Shown here: in pieces, positions 1 through 9,192 of the stretch
How positions within the stretch are numbered: the stretch's first letter is position 1
Layout: every line of letters begins with the position of its first letter
Source of the DNA: Candidatus Poseidoniaceae archaeon
GTDB lineage: Archaea > Thermoplasmatota > Poseidoniia > Poseidoniales > Poseidoniaceae
Length of the DNA: 9,192 bases
Assembly: GCA_022425185.1 (NCBI GenBank)
Contig: JAKMFY010000026.1
Span: 1-9,192 of the forward strand
Reading direction: 5' to 3'
Made by a program: the position numbers and the translations under genes
The notes under the pieces: model-generated
The model's database searches: none
Told to the model about the DNA's origin: nothing
What the model saw: the letters and a program-made list of their open reading frames with translations, nothing else

Positions 1-4074
<4,074 letters not shown>

Positions 4075-4097
4075 TGTCGTCCAATCGACGCCTTCAA

Positions 4098-4110
4098 ACA
4101 TGATTCATGT
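4098..4110. repeat. 13-bp palindrome in the gyrA-downstream gap
   Basis: ACATG-ATT-CATGT is a perfect 5-bp inverted repeat with a 3-base spacer. It is one of two inverted repeats in the 82-bp gap between gyrA and the DRE-TIM gene. It could be a small operator or part of a gyrA 3' hairpin, but five base pairs is weak evidence. Confidence 0.3.
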
Positions 4111-4122
4111 CTGAGCCTGTTT

Positions 4123-4146
4123 GTACCGGATAGTTTCAACCGGTAC
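4123..4146 (+). repeat. 7-bp inverted repeat (hairpin) directly before the ribosome-binding site
   Basis: GTACCGG (4123-4129) and CCGGTAC (4140-4146) are perfect inverted complements with a 10-base loop. One more T-G wobble pair is possible at the base (4122 with 4147). The downstream arm ends exactly where the putative SD GGTGA begins (4147), so the RNA hairpin could affect initiation of the downstream gene. Alternatively the palindrome could be a protein-binding site. No poly-T tract follows, so an intrinsic terminator is unlikely. Confidence 0.45.
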
Positions 4147-4151
4147 GGTGA
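4147..4151 (+). promoter_or_regulatory. Putative Shine-Dalgarno deciding the ATG at 4157
   Basis: GGTGA sits five bases upstream of the ATG at 4157. The frame is also open upstream to a TTG at 4121, but that start has no SD, would add 12 unconserved residues, and would begin within the region of the 4123-4146 hairpin. The ATG at 4157 is therefore preferred. Confidence 0.55.
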
Positions 4152-4156
4152 GATAT

Positions 4157-6094
4157 ATGGATGAGCGTTCTTTGATATATGACTGGAATACTATTGAGTA
4201 TGAGTTTAACCGAAATCCAAACAATCATCCACACAGTGTTTGGTTTGATGATGAGACTCTACGTGATGGTTTGCAAAGCCCTTCTGCACGTAATCCTACA
4301 ATTGAACAAAAGATCGAATTGCTCACTTACATGGAGAAACTCGGAATTCAGAAAGTGGACTTGGGTTTGCCAGGAGCTGGACCATTCCACGTCGAACACA
4401 TTGACTCGATGCTTTCCCACATCACAGAAAACGACTTTTCGATTCGTCCTGGGGCTGCAGTTCGAACACTCATGAACGATATTGAACCCTTGGTTGAATT
4501 ACAACAAAAGCATGGAATTCCTGTCCAAGCATCCGCCTTCCTCGGTACTAGTCCAATACGACAATATGCAGAAGGTTGGACGATGGAAAAGTTGCTCTCA
4601 ACAATGGAAAATGCAGTTACATTCGCTGTTAAAAACGATGTAGCGGTAATGTTTGTTACAGAAGATACTACTCGTTCAAAACCTGAAGATATCAAACTGA
4701 TCTATCAAAGAGCAATGGAACTTGGCGTCCGCCGAATTTGCGTTTGTGATACATGTGGGCACGTTACTCCTAACGGAGTCAAGAAACTGCTCAATTTCAT
4801 TGATGAAGAAGTCATCAAAGATGGCGGATACAATCGAAGAGATATCGAAGTAAACTGGCATGGTCATCAAGATCGTGGACTTGGCGTGGCAAATAACATC
4901 GCTGCAGTTGAAGCCGGCGCAGACGTAGTTCACGGAACTGCACTTGGGTTGGGAGAACGAGCAGGTAATGCACCTCTCGATCAAACACTCGTGAATCTGA
5001 AACTTATGGGGGCGATTGATAACGACTTGTCCGTTCTGGGTGAATACATGGAAAAAGCACACGAATACACCGAAGTTCCTTTGCCAAGAAATTATCCTGT
5101 CTTTGGAAAAGATGCTTTCGAAACAGGAACTGGAGTCCACGCTTCGGCTGTAATCAAAGCAATGAAGAAAGGAGATCACTGGCTTGCTGATCGAGTGTAC
5201 TCAGGTGTTCCTGCAGGAGAATTTGGATTAGAGCAAGTCATCCGAATCGGGCACATGGCTGGCCGTTCGAACATCATATGGTGGTTACAACAACGAAATT
5301 ACGAAGCGACCGATGAACTTGTTTCCCATCTCTTTGAAGTAGCAAAATCGCAAAGAAGACTCATGGATGATGAGGAAGTTATCTCAGCAATCCAAGATTT
5401 CCAATCTTCGAACTATGATTCTTCTTCAACGTTATCTTCTCTGTTGACTTCTTCCAGGGTTGCTTCAAGCCATCCACTGTCAACACTGCCACCGTCCCAT
5501 TCTCCAACAACTTCAACTTCGATTTCTTCTTCTTCCCTCCAAACAGGTTCATTGAGAGATCCTTGCGTAACAAATCGACCATGGCTGTCAACTTGCTCTT
5601 CTAGAAGCGACATATGTTTTGAGACAGGTAAGAAATGCCCAACAGGCATCCCTGCAGCTACGAATGGATTTGTAGCGATGCATATCATCAATCCATCTTC
5701 TGGAGCTAAGATGTCAACAGAAAGACCTGGTGTTGCAGGATCAGAAATACGAGCAACGACATCCCCTTCTTTCATGATTGATCCACTATCGACGAAGAGA
5801 TCGAGTAATCCTCCTTCTCCAGCACGTAACCATGTTGATCCACTTGCAAGCATTCTAAATCGTGGCCTGTGTGGTTTTTCCGGAATCATTTTCAAACTTC
5901 GAAGAATATTAACAACACCATGCACAGCAACCTTGACTGAGGCTTGGTCAAGCCAATTCGCTCCACCGCCTTCGTACGTTATGGAAGGAATATCAATTTC
6001 ATTTGCATTACTTCGAAGAGAACCACTTGGAGGCTTTGAATCTAAAATAATCTCTATTCCGAATGCTTTCGCTAGAATATTTGAACCTGCATGA
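4157..6094 (+). CDS. DRE-TIM metallolyase, isopropylmalate/homocitrate synthase-like, with antisense read-through tail
   Basis: Family of Claisen-type enzymes that condense an acyl-CoA with a 2-oxo acid (or lyases of the HMG-CoA type) on a divalent-metal TIM barrel. Visible motifs, numbered from the ATG at 4157, are DDETLRDGLQSPS (31-43), the CDTCGH strand (198-202), metal-binding HGH (His235, His237) in NWHGHQDRGLG, the HMGL signature GLGERAGN (264-271) and GTGVHASA (324-331). It most resembles the roughly 400-aa isopropylmalate/homocitrate synthase-type proteins, and I see no LeuA-type C-terminal regulatory domain. Conserved character ends around residue 410-415 (about 5400). The frame then stays open to a TGA at 6092-6094, adding about 230 Ser/Thr/Pro-rich residues antisense to the M14 gene. 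That tail looks like antisense translation, so the stop was probably lost by mutation or sequencing error. Product type is fairly sure; the exact substrate and true C-terminus are not. It follows gyrA by 82 bp and may have its own promoter. Confidence 0.8.
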   Translation: MDERSLIYDWNTIEYEFNRNPNNHPHSVWFDDETLRDGLQSPSARNPTIEQKIELLTYMEKLGIQKVDLGLPGAGPFHVEHIDSMLSHITENDFSIRPGAAVRTLMNDIEPLVELQQKHGIPVQASAFLGTSPIRQYAEGWTMEKLLSTMENAVTFAVKNDVAVMFVTEDTTRSKPEDIKLIYQRAMELGVRRICVCDTCGHVTPNGVKKLLNFIDEEVIKDGGYNRRDIEVNWHGHQDRGLGVANNIAAVEAGADVVHGTALGLGERAGNAPLDQTLVNLKLMGAIDNDLSVLGEYMEKAHEYTEVPLPRNYPVFGKDAFETGTGVHASAVIKAMKKGDHWLADRVYSGVPAGEFGLEQVIRIGHMAGRSNIIWWLQQRNYEATDELVSHLFEVAKSQRRLMDDEEVISAIQDFQSSNYDSSSTLSSLLTSSRVASSHPLSTLPPSHSPTTSTSISSSSLQTGSLRDPCVTNRPWLSTCSSRSDICFETGKKCPTGIPAATNGFVAMHIINPSSGAKMSTERPGVAGSEIRATTSPSFMIDPLSTKRSSNPPSPARNHVDPLASILNRGLCGFSGIIFKLRRILTTPCTATLTEAWSSQFAPPPSYVMEGISISFALLRREPLGGFESKIISIPNAFARIFEPA

Positions 6095-6723
6095 GCGAGA
6101 TCTACTCGTATTTGCGGCATGTTGGAACGACCTTTGCCTGCGCTATGTAAGTCAATAATTGCATCAGAATCTTCAATCAAATATCTCCAGACTTGGTGAG
6201 CTACTCTTCTGGTTGAAGATCCTTTGGGATTACCTGGGAAATTTCGATTTAAGTCTCTTCCATCGGGGAAGTATCTTGATTTTGATCTATATCCTGGCAT
6301 GTTTACAACAGGTACGATTCGAATCGTTCCTGCGAGTGTTTCAGGATCGAGTGGTTTATCCTTTTCAGTAAATGAATTTCCAAGTAAATGAGTACAAGCA
6401 GATGGTCCTGTTAATTCATCTCCATGCATTCCTCCAAGAATTGTAATCGTTGGGCCCGGTCGACTTCCATGGATGATGGTGACGGGTGTAGCCCATGGAT
6501 CTCCAAGGCTAACTTCGAGCAACGGAAGGTCTATTGTACGAATTGTACCTCTCTTGATGGTCTTTCGATAGAACTTGTAGTCGGCCCATTCTGCATTTCT
6601 GTCCCATTCAGTTCTATCTTCAGATTTATGCTCAGCAAGAGCTTTTTCGATGACCTTTCTTCGTCGTTTCGACAACTCATGGGCGATTCGTACTCGCTTT
6701 GATTTTTTGGATTTCCGAGACAT
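5413..6723 (-). CDS. Succinylglutamate desuccinylase/aspartoacylase family zinc hydrolase (M14-like)
   Basis: 436-aa zinc-dependent deacylase/carboxypeptidase-fold enzyme; substrate unknown. Zinc ligands are visible as GGMHGDE (His100, Glu103) and DLHSAG (His193). DLNRNFPG (157-164) carries the substrate-binding Asn/Arg, and YEGGG gives the likely catalytic Glu251. The C-terminal part (about 290-365, with GSIMKEGDVVARI and APEDGLMICI) resembles the small barrel-sandwich domain seen in AstE/AspA relatives. The first 30 residues are very basic (MSRKSKKSKR onward), and the last 45 are strongly acidic. There is no signal peptide. The ATG at 6723 has an AGAAGG motif eight bases upstream and lies 18 bp after the TPI stop, so it is probably the last gene of the minus-strand operon. 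Its last 682 bp lie opposite the open tail of the plus-strand DRE-TIM frame, and the stop is TAG at 5413-5415. Family membership is secure from the motifs; the biological substrate (acyl-amino acid, ectoine derivative or peptide) cannot be told. Confidence 0.88.
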   Translation of the reverse strand: MSRKSKKSKRVRIAHELSKRRRKVIEKALAEHKSEDRTEWDRNAEWADYKFYRKTIKRGTIRTIDLPLLEVSLGDPWATPVTIIHGSRPGPTITILGGMHGDELTGPSACTHLLGNSFTEKDKPLDPETLAGTIRIVPVVNMPGYRSKSRYFPDGRDLNRNFPGNPKGSSTRRVAHQVWRYLIEDSDAIIDLHSAGKGRSNMPQIRVDLAHAGSNILAKAFGIEIILDSKPPSGSLRSNANEIDIPSITYEGGGANWLDQASVKVAVHGVVNILRSLKMIPEKPHRPRFRMLASGSTWLRAGEGGLLDLFVDSGSIMKEGDVVARISDPATPGLSVDILAPEDGLMICIATNPFVAAGMPVGHFLPVSKHMSLLEEQVDSHGRFVTQGSLNEPVWREEEEIEVEVVGEWDGGSVDSGWLEATLEEVNREDNVEEES

Positions 6724-6741
6724 TGCAAAAACCTTCTAACT

Positions 6742-7407
6742 TCACTTCAATCCACTGACAAGGTCTTTCAGTACCATGTCAACATCGGCAGCTTTGGTGA
6801 CACCTGATGCCAAAAGTACCCCATGAGCGCCTAATTCTACTGCAGTCCGTACGTCATTGCCATCCTTTACACCCGCTCCACACAATACACGAACATCAGG
6901 ATTAATGTCTTGCACAGCTTTCACAGTATCTTTGACAATTGCTGGGTCTGCAGATGTTACTGAGATGTCTCCTCCAATAAGTTCAGGAGGCTCTACTGCA
7001 ATGAATGTCGGGTTCATCTTTGCAAGAGACTGTGCTTCACTTACATCAATCGCACATGCACACACTGGGAAATTCTCTGGTAGTGTTTCAAGGAGTTTTC
7101 CAATTCGAGAATGCTCGGATTTATGTTCAGCATGATTGATTATAGTTCCTTTAGCCCCATTTTCTATAGCGTTTTGGGGTTGCAACCAACCCGTATTAGA
7201 ACCAAACCCAACAGGATCTAAATGTTGAGTCCAAACCTCCAATGATGGAGCTGCTTTTACAACTGAACTAAGATCAAAAGCAGAAACAACCGCTACCATA
7301 CGAACGTGGTCTTGAGAAGCCCTTTCCATGGCTTTCGCTAAATTTACAGCATTCACTCCTAACGCCGAAGCGTATGTTTTGAAATTGACAACAATTAGTG
7401 GCTGCAT
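6742..7407 (-). CDS. tpiA: Triosephosphate isomerase, archaeal type
   Basis: Interconverts glyceraldehyde-3-phosphate and dihydroxyacetone phosphate in glycolysis/gluconeogenesis. From the ATG at 7407 it is 221 aa, the short archaeal length rather than the roughly 250 aa of bacterial TPI. Motifs: N-terminal VVNFKTY with substrate-binding Asn8 and Lys10, GTIINHAEH with catalytic His92, VEPPELIGG with catalytic Glu139, and the phosphate-binding loops CGAGVKDGND and GVLLASG near 176-202. The frame is open further upstream to an ATG at 7449, three bases after the stop of the nucleotidylyltransferase gene. That start would add 14 residues absent from the usual N-terminus but would fit translational coupling. 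Neither start has a convincing SD; 7407 is chosen by family alignment. It sits in the middle of a three-gene minus-strand operon, 18 bp before the M14 gene. Confidence 0.95.
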   Translation of the reverse strand: MQPLIVVNFKTYASALGVNAVNLAKAMERASQDHVRMVAVVSAFDLSSVVKAAPSLEVWTQHLDPVGFGSNTGWLQPQNAIENGAKGTIINHAEHKSEHSRIGKLLETLPENFPVCACAIDVSEAQSLAKMNPTFIAVEPPELIGGDISVTSADPAIVKDTVKAVQDINPDVRVLCGAGVKDGNDVRTAVELGAHGVLLASGVTKAADVDMVLKDLVSGLK

Positions 7408-7452
7408 AGCGATGCCTGTGTATTGTTCTTCTTGAGTTCTTCCACGCATGGC

Positions 7453-8478
7453 TCATGTAATCGGCCATTGTGCATCATCAAGAACAGTATCGTCGGGTAT
7501 CACAGAATTGTGATCGACAACAACGTTACTCAATTTGCAATTTTTCCCAATGGTTGAATTCCTACCAACCATTGTATTTTTTAATACGGATTTTTCCTGA
7601 ATCCTGACGCCTTGAAGTAAACTACACCTCGATAGAATTGAATCTTCGATTTGAGTTTCCTTTGCAAGCATCGTATGCTCTACGAGACATGTATCTCCAA
7701 TTTGGACAGATGTATCTGCATGCCAATTACTACCTGTTCTTACCCCTGATTTCCATCGTCGATTCGAAATACACGCTTGTACCCCCGCAGACCAACTCTC
7801 AGGTGTTCCCGCATCGATAAAATATCCTTCAAATGAATAGCCATTTAATTCATTCTCTTTAGCTAAAACCGGAAACACTTCTCGTTCAAGAGAACATTTT
7901 CCTTTAGGAATATATGAAAAAATATCATCTTCAAAAAGATAGGAACCTGCATTGATCAGATTGGAAAAAACTTCTTCCGGTTTGGGTTTTTCTTTGAATT
8001 GAGTAATTCTGTTCTGTTCATCGACCCCAACGATTCCAAATCGAGTTGGATCTTCAACCTCCCATAGTGCGAGAGTTCCAATGCCTCCATTTTTTTGCTG
8101 TAGGTCGATTCCCTTTTGCATATTCAGAGATGAGATGATGTCTCCGTTTAGGCATGCAAAGGTTCCTGAAATGATGTCTCGGCAGTTTCCAAGAGCTCCT
8201 CCTGTACCTAATGGTTCACTTTCCGTCACGATTCGCACGTCGAATGGAACTTCGTTATCCTTGAAATATTGCTCTATCATATCCACTTTGTATCCACCGG
8301 CTACTATGACTTCGTCTACCTTATCGCTTGGCATGACTTCTACAACATGTTCAAGCAACGTTTTGTCTAACATGGGCAAAATTGGTTTTGGAATGCCATA
8401 TGTCCATGGTCGTAGTCGAGTTCCAAAACCTCCTGCTAAAACCACGACTTGCATAGTTTTGGGGCAATGTTTTGCCAT
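7453..8478 (-). CDS. Sugar-1-phosphate nucleotidylyltransferase with left-handed beta-helix tail
   Basis: Transfers a nucleotidyl group from an NTP to a sugar-1-phosphate to make an NDP-sugar for glycan or glycolipid synthesis. Of 341 aa from the ATG at 8478, residues 9-230 form the nucleotidyltransferase fold: LAGGFGTRLRP (14-24) with IPKPILP (29-35), GTGGALG (91-97), metal-binding NGD (111-113), FKEKP (161-165) and IDAGTPESW (221-229). Residues about 250-330 show isoleucine/valine-rich hexapeptide-like repeats (NSTIGKNCKLSNVVV and others) typical of a left-handed beta-helix. The layout matches the COG1208/GCD1 group (mannose-1-P guanylyl-, glucose-1-P thymidylyl/uridylyltransferases); sugar and nucleotide cannot be assigned. 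Possible starts are the TTG at 8535, ATG at 8478 and ATG at 8454. The 8478 ATG lies about 28 bp from a TATA-like box, as expected for a leaderless archaeal mRNA. The gene heads the minus-strand operon and ends next to TPI. Confidence 0.9.
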   Translation of the reverse strand: MAKHCPKTMQVVVLAGGFGTRLRPWTYGIPKPILPMLDKTLLEHVVEVMPSDKVDEVIVAGGYKVDMIEQYFKDNEVPFDVRIVTESEPLGTGGALGNCRDIISGTFACLNGDIISSLNMQKGIDLQQKNGGIGTLALWEVEDPTRFGIVGVDEQNRITQFKEKPKPEEVFSNLINAGSYLFEDDIFSYIPKGKCSLEREVFPVLAKENELNGYSFEGYFIDAGTPESWSAGVQACISNRRWKSGVRTGSNWHADTSVQIGDTCLVEHTMLAKETQIEDSILSRCSLLQGVRIQEKSVLKNTMVGRNSTIGKNCKLSNVVVDHNSVIPDDTVLDDAQWPIT

Positions 8479-8501
8479 TTGAAGTTGTACCCTTTCTCCC
8501 C

Positions 8502-8511
8502 TGTATTTACT
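8502..8511 (-). promoter_or_regulatory. Putative archaeal TATA box of the minus-strand operon
   Basis: On the minus strand the AT-rich TAGTAAATACA stretch contains TAAATA (plus-strand 8504-8509), centred about 28 bp upstream of the ATG at 8478, the spacing expected for a leaderless archaeal promoter. No convincing BRE is seen. The same element read on the plus strand (TATTTA) would place a start near 8533, giving sucC a leader of about 37 nt, so it could serve both directions. Position and composition only; moderate to low confidence. Confidence 0.4.
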
Positions 8512-8569
8512 AGGAAACCTTTCCGCACAGTTCAAAGACGTTCTCCCATTCGCAGGTAACAGTGATAGT

Positions 8570-9192
8570 ATGAATATCCACGAATATCAAGGAAAAGCAT
8601 TGTTCAAGCAACATGGCGTGAAGGTTGTTGAAGGGGTTCACTGTACCTCCGTATCAGAAGCACTTGATGCCTATGACCATCTTCAATCCAAGGTTGTCGC
8701 AGTAAAATCTCAAATCCATGCAGGAGGAAGAGGCAAAGGAAATCTTTACTCTCCTGGAAGCCGAGATTTAGTAATGGAAGGAGGAGTAAAAATCGCCTTC
8801 TCAAAAGAGGATGTTGGGACATATTCCGAAAATATTCTTGGGAATATTTTAGTCACAAAACAAACTGGTGATGAAGGTAAACTTGTCAACCATCTCTATG
8901 TTGAATCCGGATGCGATATTGCGCATGAGTACTATCTTGCTCTCCTCGTAGACAGAGAACAAAAATCAGTTCTCGTAATGGCATCTACCGAAGGTGGTAT
9001 GGATATCGAAGAGGTTGCAGAGGAAACCCCCGAACTTCTTCACAAATTGAACATTGACCCGAATGCAGGTCTTCTCGGCTATCAAATAAGAGATCTTGGT
9101 CTTGCTCTTGGACTGCAAGGTGCTGCTCACAAATCGTTTGGAAAAATGTTGAAGTCATTGTATTCATTGTTCCTAAAGGAAGACTGTGCTAT
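8570..9192 (+). CDS. sucC: Succinyl-CoA synthetase (ADP/GDP-forming) beta subunit, 3'-truncated
   Basis: Nucleotide-binding beta subunit of succinyl-CoA ligase, which interconverts succinyl-CoA and succinate with substrate-level phosphorylation in the TCA cycle. The frame runs from the ATG at 8570 past the window edge (207 complete codons visible, about half of the usual 390). Seen: the typical N-terminus MNIHEYQGKALF, the ATP-grasp segment VKSQIHAGGRGKG with Lys46 and GRGKG at 53-57 at the same positions as in E. coli SucC, and MASTEGGMDIEEVAEETPE (138-156). A stretch of about 15 residues (58-72) follows GRGKG before the conserved GVK, as in the longer SucC forms. The start is fixed by family alignment; a weak GTGAT three bases before the ATG and AGGTAA further up are the only SD-like sequences. 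It is divergent from the nucleotidylyltransferase operon across 91 bp. sucD would be expected downstream but is outside the window. Confidence 0.95.
   Translation, partial: MNIHEYQGKALFKQHGVKVVEGVHCTSVSEALDAYDHLQSKVVAVKSQIHAGGRGKGNLYSPGSRDLVMEGGVKIAFSKEDVGTYSENILGNILVTKQTGDEGKLVNHLYVESGCDIAHEYYLALLVDREQKSVLVMASTEGGMDIEEVAEETPELLHKLNIDPNAGLLGYQIRDLGLALGLQGAAHKSFGKMLKSLYSLFLKEDCA

Noticed and set aside
4121..4156. Upstream TTG start giving the DRE-TIM protein 12 more residues.
   Set aside because: No SD precedes it, the added residues are not family-like, and it would start at the 5' edge of the inverted repeat. The ATG at 4157 has GGTGA at good spacing.
4676..5179. 167-codon open frame on the minus strand opposite the DRE-TIM gene.
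   Set aside because: Its translation is Cys/Ser/Phe-rich with no recognisable domain, while the plus strand carries clear catalytic motifs throughout; it is an antisense shadow.
8081..8482. 133-codon plus-strand open frame opposite the nucleotidylyltransferase.
   Set aside because: It is antisense to strongly conserved motifs and is Ser/Pro/Thr-rich with no domain; a shadow.
8829..8850. Perfect 9-bp inverted repeat with a TTGG loop (AAAATATTC / GAATATTTT).
   Set aside because: It lies in the middle of the sucC coding sequence, in an AT-rich stretch coding for a near-duplicate Asn-Ile-Leu, with no terminator context; most likely chance.

Overview
The window looks like chromosomal DNA from an archaeon with moderately low GC. 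It is dense with housekeeping genes on both strands and has no visible mobile element, CRISPR array or RNA gene. The archaeal call rests on the short archaeal-type triosephosphate isomerase (about 221 aa, with NHAEH and VEPPELIG motifs) and on a TATA-like box about 28 bp upstream of an ATG, which fits a leaderless transcript. A bacterial-type DNA gyrase in a euryarchaeal setting would fit the marine Poseidoniia (Marine Group II/III). That lineage is an inference from gene content, not something proved by the sequence.

Layout, left to right. Positions 1-1268 (+) hold the 3' two-thirds of gyrB, open at the left edge. gyrA (1258-4074, +) overlaps gyrB by 11 bp, starts at TTG and is preceded by a near-perfect Shine-Dalgarno sequence lying inside gyrB, so the two gyrase subunits are translationally coupled. 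After an 82-bp gap with two clear inverted repeats comes a DRE-TIM (isopropylmalate/homocitrate synthase-like) gene at 4157 (+). Its conserved part ends near 5400, but its frame stays open to 6094, running antisense through the next gene. On the minus strand three closely spaced genes read leftwards as a likely operon: a sugar-1-phosphate nucleotidylyltransferase (8478-7453), triosephosphate isomerase (7407-6742) and an M14-type succinylglutamate desuccinylase/aspartoacylase (6723-5413). A 91-bp divergent promoter region separates this operon from sucC (8570 onwards, +), which is cut by the right edge.

Functionally, GyrB and GyrA form DNA gyrase. TPI serves lower glycolysis/gluconeogenesis, the nucleotidylyltransferase makes activated sugars for glycans or glycolipids, and SucC is the beta subunit of the TCA-cycle succinyl-CoA synthetase. 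The DRE-TIM enzyme probably makes a branched 2-hydroxy diacid (substrate unknown), and the M14 enzyme is a zinc amidohydrolase or deacylase of unknown substrate.

The main oddities are a canonical EF-hand calcium-binding loop at the C-terminus of GyrA, a Gln at the GyrA position equivalent to E. coli Ser83, and the missing stop codon that lets the DRE-TIM frame run 682 bp antisense through the M14 gene. No gene-free stretch exceeds 100 bp.
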